From positions 1-34,122 of the forward strand of contig CALAXT010000001.1 of the NCBI GenBank assembly GCA_937895435.1: a stretch of 34,122 bases of DNA. Direction: 5' to 3'. Shown in pieces: positions 24,452 through 33,414 of the stretch. Every line of letters begins with the position of its first letter. Position 1 is the first letter of the stretch. Under the pieces are notes generated by a model that was not told where the DNA came from, made no database searches, and saw only the letters and a list, made by a program, of their open reading frames with translations. This stretch comes from an uncultured Paracoccaceae bacterium. GTDB lineage: Bacteria > Pseudomonadota > Alphaproteobacteria > Rhodobacterales > Rhodobacteraceae. Position numbers and translations under genes: made by a program.

Positions 24452-25792
24452 ATGCCCGCTGCCCCCGCCGACAGCGCCATCTATCGTCGCCTCTTTAGCG
24501 AGGAGGACAGCGCCCGCCTGTTCAGTGACAGCGCAGAACTACGCGCGATGTTGCTTGTTGAGGGGGCGCTGGCACAGGTGCAGGGTCAATTGGGCCTGAT
24601 CCCAGCCGATGCGGCGGCCTTTATTCATCGCGCCGCCCTAGAGGTGCAATTAGATCCCTCGGCGCTGGCGGTAGAAACCGCGATCAATGGCGTGCCCGTG
24701 CCAGGGTTTGTGGCAGCGTTTCGCAATGCGATGAACGCGCCTGATTTTGCGCAATACGCCCATTGGGGGGCAACCAGCCAAGATATTATGGAAACCGCGC
24801 TGATCTTGCGGCTGCGGCAACTGACCACGCTGTGGCAAACCCGGCTGTCGGGGCTGCTTGTGGCACTGGCCACGCTGGCGCAGACCCATGCTGATCTGCC
24901 TGTCGCGGCCCGCACCTATGGGCAAGTGGCAACACCGGGCAGCTTTGGCGCGCTGGTGGCAGATTGGGGCATGCCGATCCTGCGCCACAGCGCCCGGCTG
25001 GACGCGCTGCGCCCAGACCTGCTGGTGGTATCTCTTGGCGGTGCGGCGGGCACGTTATCGGCGATGGGTCCAATGGGCCCTGAGGTGCGCGCCGCTCTGG
25101 CACAGGCCTTGGGCTTGGGCGATCCGGGGGGCAGCTGGCACAGCCAGCGCGACCGTATTGCAGCTTTTGCCGGTTGGATGGCGGGCTTGGCCGCAAGTTT
25201 GGGCAAGATCGGTGAAGATTTGATTTTGATGAGCCAGTCGGGCATTGCCGAAGTCCGCCTGGCAGGGGCGGGCGGATCATCGACCATGCCGCAAAAGCAA
25301 AACCCGGTGGCCCCCAGCGCCTTGGTGGCGCTGTCACGCCATGCTATTGGGTTGGCAGGCATGATCACGGCTGCGGGTCTGCACCGTCAAAGCCGCGATG
25401 GGGCGGCGTGGTTTGGCGAATGGCTCAGCCTGCCGCAACTGTGCATCACACTGGCACGCGCCTTGGAAATTGCTGAAAATTTGGCACAAACCCTGACGCC
25501 CTTGCCAGGCCCAATGGCCGCGCTGATCGAAGATCCGCTGGGGCTGATCCATGCCGAAGCGCTGAGTTTTGCGCTGGCAGACTCTCTGCCGCGCCCACAG
25601 GCGCAAGCGCGCGTCAAGGCGCTTTGCGCCGAGGCCAGCGCAACCCAAACCGCATTGGTTTCTTTGGTTCAACGTGATTTTCCGGGGCGAAACTGGCCAG
25701 CACTGCTGACCCCCGCCCAACAAATGGGCGAGGCCCCCGCGATTGCCCGCCGGTTTGCCACTGCCGCCAAAGCGGCTGTTGGCACCCGTTAA
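24452..25792 (+). CDS. pcaB: 3-carboxy-cis,cis-muconate cycloisomerase
   Basis: Converts beta-carboxy-cis,cis-muconate to gamma-carboxymuconolactone, between the PcaHG and PcaC steps. A 446-residue member of the fumarase/aspartase superfamily: HWGATSQDIMET near 110 and the signature GSSTMPQKQNPV near 275-286, which contains the catalytic serine loop. The start at 24452 (MPAAPADSAIYRRLF) lies 4 bases after the BKACE stop. A longer upstream frame runs through the BKACE gene and is a shadow. Followed by an intrinsic terminator. Confidence 0.94.
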   Translation: MPAAPADSAIYRRLFSEEDSARLFSDSAELRAMLLVEGALAQVQGQLGLIPADAAAFIHRAALEVQLDPSALAVETAINGVPVPGFVAAFRNAMNAPDFAQYAHWGATSQDIMETALILRLRQLTTLWQTRLSGLLVALATLAQTHADLPVAARTYGQVATPGSFGALVADWGMPILRHSARLDALRPDLLVVSLGGAAGTLSAMGPMGPEVRAALAQALGLGDPGGSWHSQRDRIAAFAGWMAGLAASLGKIGEDLILMSQSGIAEVRLAGAGGSSTMPQKQNPVAPSALVALSRHAIGLAGMITAAGLHRQSRDGAAWFGEWLSLPQLCITLARALEIAENLAQTLTPLPGPMAALIEDPLGLIHAEALSFALADSLPRPQAQARVKALCAEASATQTALVSLVQRDFPGRNWPALLTPAQQMGEAPAIARRFATAAKAAVGTR

Positions 25793-25795
25793 AAC

Positions 25796-25837
25796 ACCAA
25801 AGCGCACGTCTTAGCTTTGGTTTTGGTTTTGGTTTTG
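25796..25837 (+). terminator. Intrinsic terminator of the pca operon with TTTTGG repeats
   Basis: A perfect 8-bp stem, ACCAAAGC (25796-25803) and GCTTTGGT (25814-25821), with a 10-base loop, starts 3 bases after the pcaB stop. It runs into a T-rich tail made of repeated TTTTGG units up to 25837. The next gene is convergent. Confidence 0.75.
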
Positions 25838-25862
25838 ACCTGGGCCTGGACTTGGGCCCGGG

Positions 25863-26603
25863 CTATCCGCGCCCAATAAAGGGCATGGCGCTGGCCATCA
25901 CGGTCATGAACTGCACGTTGGCCGAGAGCGGCAGACTGGCCATATGCAACACTGAGCGGGCCACATCTGCAACATCCATCACCGCCTCAGCCCGCATACT
26001 GCCATCGGGTTGCGGCACACCTTGGGTCATTGGCACAACCATATCGGTCAGCGCATTGCCAATATCAATCTGACCACAGGCGATATTGAAAGCCCGCCCA
26101 TCCAACGAAAGCGTACGCGTGAGCCCCGTGACCGCATGTTTTGACATGGTATAGGGCACAGACCCCGGCCGCGGCACATGCGCCGAGACCGAACCGTTGT
26201 TGATGATCCGCCCACCTTGGGGTGTTTGATGCCGCATTTGGCCAAAAGCCGCACGCGCGCACAAAAACATGCCGGTAATATTGACCGCGTTGACTGCCAG
26301 CCAATCCTCCACGGCGATTTCATCAATCATCGTCGATTTCAGCGCGTTTCCAGCATTGTTAAACAGCACATCCAACCGGCCCCACGTCTCAGCCGCTTGG
26401 CCGAAACTGGCGGTAACTTGATTGGGGTCGGTGACATCGCAGGGCAAAATCAACGCACCATCCGCATCTTGGGCAGTTTCTTCCAACGCAGCCCGTCGCC
26501 GCCCCACCAGCCCCACCCGCCAGCCTTGCGCCAAAAATTCCTGCGCAGTGGCCCGGCCAATGCCACTGCCCGCGCCTGTGATAATGATAGAGTGCTGTGC
26601 CAT
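25863..26603 (-). CDS. Short-chain dehydrogenase/reductase
   Basis: A 246-residue classical SDR, NAD(P)-dependent. The cofactor-binding TGAGSGIG is near residue 9, NNAG near 88, catalytic Ser in NNGSVSAH near 138, and YTMSK (Tyr and Lys of the active site) near 151-155. The substrate is not evident. AAGGGG lies upstream of the ATG. It follows a DMT transporter by 24 bases on the same strand, so the two may share a transcript. Convergent with pcaB. Confidence 0.9.
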   Translation of the reverse strand: MAQHSIIITGAGSGIGRATAQEFLAQGWRVGLVGRRRAALEETAQDADGALILPCDVTDPNQVTASFGQAAETWGRLDVLFNNAGNALKSTMIDEIAVEDWLAVNAVNITGMFLCARAAFGQMRHQTPQGGRIINNGSVSAHVPRPGSVPYTMSKHAVTGLTRTLSLDGRAFNIACGQIDIGNALTDMVVPMTQGVPQPDGSMRAEAVMDVADVARSVLHMASLPLSANVQFMTVMASAMPFIGRG

Positions 26604-26627
26604 ACTGGGCCCCTTGCCTTTCCGATC

Positions 26628-27542
26628 TTAGGCGGCGGTGCCGGAGGGGGGCACCTGCCGCGCTGGCCGGTTGATCAGGATCAACCCCACACAAACCAAG
26701 ACGCCCGCCCCCAAAACGCCCAACCCCGTTTGTTCCCCCAGCAACAGCCAGCCAAAGCCAATGCCAAAAACCGGGGTCAAAAAGCTGAAACTTGCGACGC
26801 CCGAGGGTGGATAAACGCTCAGCAGCCACAACCACAAGATAAAGCCCGCCGTCACCACCATCACAATCTGAAAAATCAGACCCACCCAGTGCAGCGGCTG
26901 AAAATCGCGCACCAATGGCCCAAAAAAGGGCGATACCGCCGTCAGCACCACGCCCGAAACAAGCACCATCCAGAACAGCTGCATTTCAGGACGCACCCGC
27001 ACCATAGCCGAGCCACGCGCCAAAAATGCGGTGGCAGCCCAACCGATCGCGCCACCCAGCGCGCACAAATCACCCAGCACACTGCCGTGCCCACCGCCAT
27101 CTCCGCGGTTCGCAATCGCCCACGTCACGCCCGCAAAGGCCATCACCAAGCCCAGAACACGCACACCCCCCATGCGTTCGCCGGGCAAAAAGAAATGCGC
27201 CATTAAGGCCAGCCAAACTGGCATCGAATAAAACAACACCGCCGAGCGCACGACCGTGGTCAAATCAAGGGCGAGAAACAACAATAAAAATTCTGCGGTA
27301 AAAGCCACACCGATGGCAAGCCCAGCCCAAACCGTGCCCGGCTCAACGCGCAATGGCCGACCGTTCATGCGCATCCATGCCCAAACGCACACCACCGCCC
27401 CCAGCGAGCGAATACCGGCGAAAAACACCGGCTGCAGCCCACCATTCACCCATTTAATCACAACCTGATTCAGGGCGAAAAACATGGCAAACAGCACCAA
27501 CATCAGCGCGCCGGGCAAATCGATCCCGTCCTTGCGGGGCAT
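26628..27542 (-). CDS. DMT-family (EamA) transporter
   Basis: A 304-residue inner-membrane protein with ten hydrophobic segments in two EamA repeats, characteristic of drug/metabolite transporters that move amino acids or other small molecules. Recognised features: ALNQVVIKWVNGGLQPVFFAGIRSL early on, RSAVLFYSMPVWLALMAHFFLPGER at the end of the first repeat, and ASFSFLTPVFGIGFGWLLLGEQ near the end of the second. The cargo is unknown. AAGGA 7 bases before the ATG supports the start. Divergent from a second EamA gene. Confidence 0.87.
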   Translation of the reverse strand: MPRKDGIDLPGALMLVLFAMFFALNQVVIKWVNGGLQPVFFAGIRSLGAVVCVWAWMRMNGRPLRVEPGTVWAGLAIGVAFTAEFLLLFLALDLTTVVRSAVLFYSMPVWLALMAHFFLPGERMGGVRVLGLVMAFAGVTWAIANRGDGGGHGSVLGDLCALGGAIGWAATAFLARGSAMVRVRPEMQLFWMVLVSGVVLTAVSPFFGPLVRDFQPLHWVGLIFQIVMVVTAGFILWLWLLSVYPPSGVASFSFLTPVFGIGFGWLLLGEQTGLGVLGAGVLVCVGLILINRPARQVPPSGTAA

Positions 27543-27721
27543 GGGATATCCTTGAACTTAAAATGGTGTCAAACCCTTCTGCGCCGCTGGCCTGCATGTC
27601 AAGCGGCGTCATGCCGTGCCGCGCTGCGATCGCGGCAAAAATGCTGGTGAAGGCAGGGTAAATCCCCTATGGCTCAAGGGTATGAGCCCGGACAAAACAG
27701 TCGGGACGGGCGGGGGGTTTT
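27543..27721. other. Divergent promoter region between two DMT transporter genes
   Basis: About 180 bases between the two transporter starts, without any convincing frame. It should carry the promoters of both. Short palindromic pieces are visible (for example CCGCG and CGGCG around 27633-27655), but none is long enough to name a binding site. Confidence 0.4.
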
Positions 27722-28612
27722 GTGGAAAATTTGCGGGGGATATTTTTAATGGTGGCGGCCATGTTGGGCTTTGCCATTGAAGATGCCTTTATCAAACTGG
27801 CGGCCGCAGATTTGCCCACTGGACAGATTTTGTTGATGATCGGCCTGATTGGTGGCGCGGCATTCACCGCGATGGGGCAGCTGCAGGGGCAATCGGTTTG
27901 GTCGCGCGATATCTTTGCTGGGCCGGTTTTGCTGCGCCATTTGGGCGAAACCTTTGGCACGCTGGGCTTTATCACCGCGCTGGCGCTAACGCCTCTGACC
28001 AATGCCACCGCCATTTTTCAGGCCACACCGCTGGCCGTCACCTTTGGTGCGGCCGTCTTTTTGGGCGACCACGTCGGATGGCGACGCTGGAGCGCGATCG
28101 CAGTGGGCTTTGCTGGCATGCTGATCATCATCCGCCCCGGCATGGCTGGGTTTGATATGAATTCGCTTTGGTCGCTTTTGGCCGTGACGGGGCTGTCGTT
28201 GCGCGATGTCGCAACCCGGCGCGTGCCAAAGGGCATCAGCACCGTGCAACTGGCCGCATGGGCCTTTGGCTGTTTGGTGCTGTTGGGGGCCGCGATGTTG
28301 CTTGTCAGCGGCAATGCCCACCGCCCTGATAGTGGGCAAATTTTGTTGGTGGTGCTGGCCGCGTTCTTTGGTGTCTTTGCCTATTGGGCGATCACTGCTG
28401 CCATGCGTTTGGGTGAGGTGTCTGTGATCACACCCTTTCGTTATTCGCGGCTGGTGTTTGCACTGATCATCGGCGCATTGGTCTTTGGTGAGCGTCCAGA
28501 CGGCTGGATGCTGCTGGGGGCAACACTGATCATCGGGTCGGGGCTTTATACCTTTGCCCGCGAACGCCACAGACGCAGGCACGCCCTTTCCATGGGGCAA
28601 ACCCTGCGCTAA
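27722..28612 (+). CDS. DMT-family (EamA) transporter
   Basis: A 296-residue membrane protein with ten predicted membrane segments in two EamA repeats, unlike the divergent neighbour in detail. Recognisable stretches are MLGFAIEDAFIKLAAADLP in the first helix, LTPLTNATAIFQATPLAVTFGAAVFLGD, and VITPFRYSRLVFALIIGALVFGERPD in the second half. It resembles the RhaT/RarD-like group that exports small metabolites; the cargo is unknown. The start is a GTG at 27722 with a G-rich run about 5 bases upstream; no better ATG keeps the first helix. Eno follows after 42 bases. Confidence 0.83.
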   Translation: MENLRGIFLMVAAMLGFAIEDAFIKLAAADLPTGQILLMIGLIGGAAFTAMGQLQGQSVWSRDIFAGPVLLRHLGETFGTLGFITALALTPLTNATAIFQATPLAVTFGAAVFLGDHVGWRRWSAIAVGFAGMLIIIRPGMAGFDMNSLWSLLAVTGLSLRDVATRRVPKGISTVQLAAWAFGCLVLLGAAMLLVSGNAHRPDSGQILLVVLAAFFGVFAYWAITAAMRLGEVSVITPFRYSRLVFALIIGALVFGERPDGWMLLGATLIIGSGLYTFARERHRRRHALSMGQTLR

Positions 28613-29929
<1,317 letters not shown>

Positions 29930-29938
29930 GCCAAAATG

Positions 29939-29970
29939 ATAGCGCGCGCCCATGCGGCGGTGCGCGCTAT
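29939..29970. terminator. Bidirectional terminator-like hairpin between eno and the epimerase gene
   Basis: ATAGCGCGCGCC (29939-29950) pairs with GGTGCGCGCTAT (29959-29970), a 12-bp stem with one G-U pair and an 8-base loop, lying between two convergent gene ends. T residues follow only on the minus strand (CATTTTGG), so it is a better terminator for the epimerase gene than for eno. Confidence 0.65.
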
Positions 29971-29979
29971 CGGCACACA

Positions 29980-30906
29980 TCACCTGTGCAACATACGCGT
30001 CAGATCTGCCAACAGATCAGGGGCTTCATCAAACCCTACTACCCTGCGCAACCGGGTCGTATCAGCCACCATCCATGCAACATCGTCGCTGCGGTCGGCC
30101 AGCGCGCCCATATGCAATAAATCAGGCCGCATAAGAAGGTTGGCCACATCTTGGGCCAAATCGGCAATTCGCACGCCACACCCTGACCCCACGTTGATCG
30201 CACCGTCAACCGGGCTTTCCATCACCGCAACAATCGCACGGGCAGCAAACCACGTGCTGACAAAATCACGCACAGCCCGCCCTGACCCACAGCGCGCCAC
30301 GCGGCCCAAGCGTATGTTTTCAATAATTGATGGCACCAAACGGGCCGCAGGTTCGCCGGGGCCGAACAGATGAAACAGCCGCACCCAAGCCGCACTGGTG
30401 CCCATTTTTTGGGCCAAGGCCAGCAAATCTGTGCCGGTTTGCGCTTTGGCCTGCCCATAGATCGTCCCCGGCACCAGCGCGCGGCTTTCCGACCATGGCA
30501 GATCAGTGCCCCCAGTCACAGCCCCCGATGACCAATCATATTCCGCGCAACTGCCCAGCCCAACAAAACGCTGCCCCCCCGCTGCATAAAAGGCCTGCGC
30601 CAGCTGATCTGTCGCTCTTTGCCAAACAAAATTTTCAGGAGCTTGCCAAAAGGTTCCATGGCCAACCTCCCAGGCGGCATGGATCAAATGGTGGGCCTGC
30701 GCTTGCGCCATCAGCCCCGCCAGGTCATCACCACCCAGCAAATCAGCACAGAGCCATTGCACGCCTTTTGTCGACTCGCCCCCCCCCCGTCCGCCATGCT
30801 GATGGCGCGACAGCGCAATTACCTGATGGCCACGCCCAACCAGTGCTGTGCAGATCTGGCGGCCAACAAAGCCGCTGGCCCCGGTCAGGATAACCCGGCT
30901 AGCCAC
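29980..30906 (-). CDS. NAD-dependent epimerase/dehydratase
   Basis: A 308-residue extended SDR. The Rossmann motif TGASGFVGRQ lies at residues 8-17; GLGSCAEYDW carries the catalytic Ser and YGQAK the catalytic Tyr and Lys. Most relatives act on nucleotide-sugars as 4,6-dehydratases or epimerases. The start is GTG at 30906: in this frame two stops lie just upstream and no other start is available. It begins 15 bases after the end of the TPR glycosyltransferase gene, so the pair likely share a transcript. An obvious idea is that it makes the sugar donor for that enzyme; this is only inferred. Confidence 0.85.
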   Translation of the reverse strand: MASRVILTGASGFVGRQICTALVGRGHQVIALSRHQHGGRGGGESTKGVQWLCADLLGGDDLAGLMAQAQAHHLIHAAWEVGHGTFWQAPENFVWQRATDQLAQAFYAAGGQRFVGLGSCAEYDWSSGAVTGGTDLPWSESRALVPGTIYGQAKAQTGTDLLALAQKMGTSAAWVRLFHLFGPGEPAARLVPSIIENIRLGRVARCGSGRAVRDFVSTWFAARAIVAVMESPVDGAINVGSGCGVRIADLAQDVANLLMRPDLLHMGALADRSDDVAWMVADTTRLRRVVGFDEAPDLLADLTRMLHR

Positions 30907-30921
30907 GCTGGGCCGCTATGT

Positions 30922-33312
30922 TCATGCGCTGACCTCGGCGGCCAAACGATAAAAATTCTGCACAAACCGGTCAGGTTGGCCCAAAGGATGGGCTGCAATT
31001 TGCGCCCGCAGCCCATGGCGCAAATGGCGACGGCGGGGCAGATCTTGGGCCAGCTCTGTGGCTTTGGCCACATAATCATCGGGCACAAATGTTGCCAAAT
31101 CGCCCAAACCTGCGTTGGATAAGTTCGAATAGGACAGCCGTTCAGGAAAGCCCGGTCCCACCAGCGTTACGGTCGGAACCCCCATCCAAAGTGCCTCACA
31201 GGTTGTGGTGCCGCCAACATGGGGCAGACTGTCGAGCGCGATATCGATTTTGTTGTAATGCTCCATGTGCTGACCACGAATGCCAACAAATTCCAACCGA
31301 TCCGGTGCGACCCCCCGCCGCTCAAACGCCGCGCTGACATTGGTGATAAAGCTTGGCGCAGCGGCTTCGGGGCGCAAAAACAGAAAACGGGAATCAGGCA
31401 CCGCGCACATCACCCGTGCCCAAAGATCTAGACAGGCCGGGGTGATTTTATAAGGATTATTGGCTGTACCAAAGGTAAGATAGCTGCGCCGCTCTTGTGG
31501 AGTGTCATCAGCAATGGGGAAGTTCACAAACCCCAGACGCCCCAATGTGACCCACGTTTCAGGCATTTCAAAAGGTTTTTCAATCAACAACCGCGGGTCG
31601 CTCGGTTTCAAATAGGGGTCAACCAAGATATAATCGATACTTTCCAGCCCTGCCGAATGCGGATAGCCCAACCAGCTGGCCCCCAGTCGGGCTGGGCGAT
31701 AGGCCATCACCTCTAACTTGTTCATAGCCGTGCTGCCGCCCAACTCAAACAACATATCCAGCCCATCGGCCGCAATACCCTCGGCCACTTCGGCATCTGG
31801 GCGACTTGGCCAAAGCCGAAACCCGGTCACCTGACTTTGAATATGGGTCTGCACGGGGTTTTGCGGCCCTTCATAAAATGAATAGCAAAACACCTCGACC
31901 CGGTCACGATCATAGCGCTCCAGCAACGGCAGGGTGAAATAGGTGACAGGATGGTTGCGCAGATCACTGGACATAAAGCCAATGCGCAATTTTCGCCCAC
32001 TGGCAAGCGCCGGCATCGCAAGCGGTGTGACCGGGCGCAAATTGGCCTGCACCCGCCGCCCCCAAGCACGGTGCCATTCCACCATTTGCACTCGTTCATC
32101 AAGATTTTTCAGCTGGCCCAATTCATAATGCACCGACGAATGCCGCCCTTCGGCCAACCAGCCCGGCAACAACGCCATAACATCACCGCTCTGCGCCATC
32201 CGCGGCTCATCCACCACCCGCATCAGCGCAGTGCGCACTGACCGCGCAGTATAGGGCAAACGATCAGGGTGGTTTGCCAGCAGCTGTGATGCGACCTGAT
32301 AGGCGGCCTCAATATGGTCAGCCTCGCGGCCATAACGGCTGCGCGACAGACTATCCACCAACGCATCAGCGGCTTCCCATGACCGGGGGTTTTGGTGCAG
32401 CGCCCGCTCTAACACAGCCGTGGCGCTTGCCCGATCACCATCCCCCAACATCTGGGACAACAGCAAACAGGCGCCCAAATGGCCGGGATTCATCGCCAAA
32501 ACAGCATTCAGCCGGGCCCGCGCGGTCTCTAACTGGCCCAAACGGTAAAGAACGCGCGCAGACAGTACTGCAAGTTCTTCGTTTTTGCTGTGCGCCTTGC
32601 AGGCGGGTTCAACCAGATCAAACGCCTCTTGCGGACGTTTAAGCCGCAGCAAAACCTGCGCCAACAACATCAGAATCACCAAACTTTCAGGGTCACGCTG
32701 CATGGCTTGCTGCAAGGGTGCCAGAGCGGCGACGTTATCGCCTGACATCGCCAGCGCCCGGCCATAAAGCCGCAACATCTCAGGATCATCCGGACGGCTG
32801 CGCAGTACGGCGTGAAACGCAGCCACGGTGGCGGCATGATCCCCCTGCATTTCAGCAACATTGCCCAGATTTTGCGCAATCATCACATTTTGGGGATGTT
32901 TGGCGTGAGCGGCAGCCAACACCTTACGCGCCACATCCAATGCGCCTGCGCGTTTTAAAATCACCCCAAAAATATTGGCCAAATTGGCATCATCCGGCTG
33001 CGCCTCATAGGCGGGACGGACCAGGTTGGCCGCATCTTGTTGGCGGTTCAAATTGCTCAGCGCAATAGCGTGGGCTTGCAGCTGGCGCGCCGGGTCACCA
33101 CCGGCTTTAAGCGCATTCTCAAAGCAACGCACAGCATCGACCAATTGCCGATTTTGCACCAAGGCATGCCCCAAATCTTGCAATATCTGCGGATCATCTG
33201 GCTGGCGGGCCAGCCGCGTCTGAAGATGTGCGACCCGATCGGCGGCAGACACCGGACGGGTTTTCGCAGCACCGCCAGACGCCGGTGTGATCAAAGAATT
33301 TGCATCTTGCAT
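30922..33312 (-). CDS. TPR protein with SPINDLY/OGT-type (GT41) glycosyltransferase domain
   Basis: A 796-residue protein. The first half (about 20-380) is a series of TPR-like helical repeats (ALKAGGDPARQLQAHAIALSNLNRQQDAANL and others) that should bind protein. The second half (about 420-790) is a GT41 domain related to eukaryotic O-GlcNAc transferase: RKLRIGFMSSDLRNHPVTYF, GYPHSAGLESIDYILVDPY, and the donor-site region DIALDSLPHVGGTTTCEALWMGVPTVTLVG. Known bacterial relatives glycosylate proteins, including flagellins. No flagellar gene lies in the window, so the target is open. The ATG at 33312 has GGGGG 5 bases upstream; a TTG at 33324 is less likely. Cytosolic; no signal peptide. Confidence 0.88.
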   Translation of the reverse strand: MQDANSLITPASGGAAKTRPVSAADRVAHLQTRLARQPDDPQILQDLGHALVQNRQLVDAVRCFENALKAGGDPARQLQAHAIALSNLNRQQDAANLVRPAYEAQPDDANLANIFGVILKRAGALDVARKVLAAAHAKHPQNVMIAQNLGNVAEMQGDHAATVAAFHAVLRSRPDDPEMLRLYGRALAMSGDNVAALAPLQQAMQRDPESLVILMLLAQVLLRLKRPQEAFDLVEPACKAHSKNEELAVLSARVLYRLGQLETARARLNAVLAMNPGHLGACLLLSQMLGDGDRASATAVLERALHQNPRSWEAADALVDSLSRSRYGREADHIEAAYQVASQLLANHPDRLPYTARSVRTALMRVVDEPRMAQSGDVMALLPGWLAEGRHSSVHYELGQLKNLDERVQMVEWHRAWGRRVQANLRPVTPLAMPALASGRKLRIGFMSSDLRNHPVTYFTLPLLERYDRDRVEVFCYSFYEGPQNPVQTHIQSQVTGFRLWPSRPDAEVAEGIAADGLDMLFELGGSTAMNKLEVMAYRPARLGASWLGYPHSAGLESIDYILVDPYLKPSDPRLLIEKPFEMPETWVTLGRLGFVNFPIADDTPQERRSYLTFGTANNPYKITPACLDLWARVMCAVPDSRFLFLRPEAAAPSFITNVSAAFERRGVAPDRLEFVGIRGQHMEHYNKIDIALDSLPHVGGTTTCEALWMGVPTVTLVGPGFPERLSYSNLSNAGLGDLATFVPDDYVAKATELAQDLPRRRHLRHGLRAQIAAHPLGQPDRFVQNFYRLAAEVSA

Positions 33313-33346
33313 CCGAACCCCCAAGTTATGCTTCCAAAGCCGCAGG

Positions 33347-33364
33347 ATCGCCCATAGGGGCGAT
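33347..33364. other. Short hairpin between the glycerate kinase and TPR genes
   Basis: ATCGCCC (33347-33353) and GGGCGAT (33358-33364) form a perfect 7-bp stem with loop ATAG. No T-run follows on the minus strand, so it could end transcription of the glycerate kinase gene only weakly. It is otherwise unexplained. Confidence 0.35.
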
Positions 33365-33414
33365 ACCTGAATCTTGGCACATCTGCAATCTAGGGGTGAA
33401 TTTAGAAAATACGT

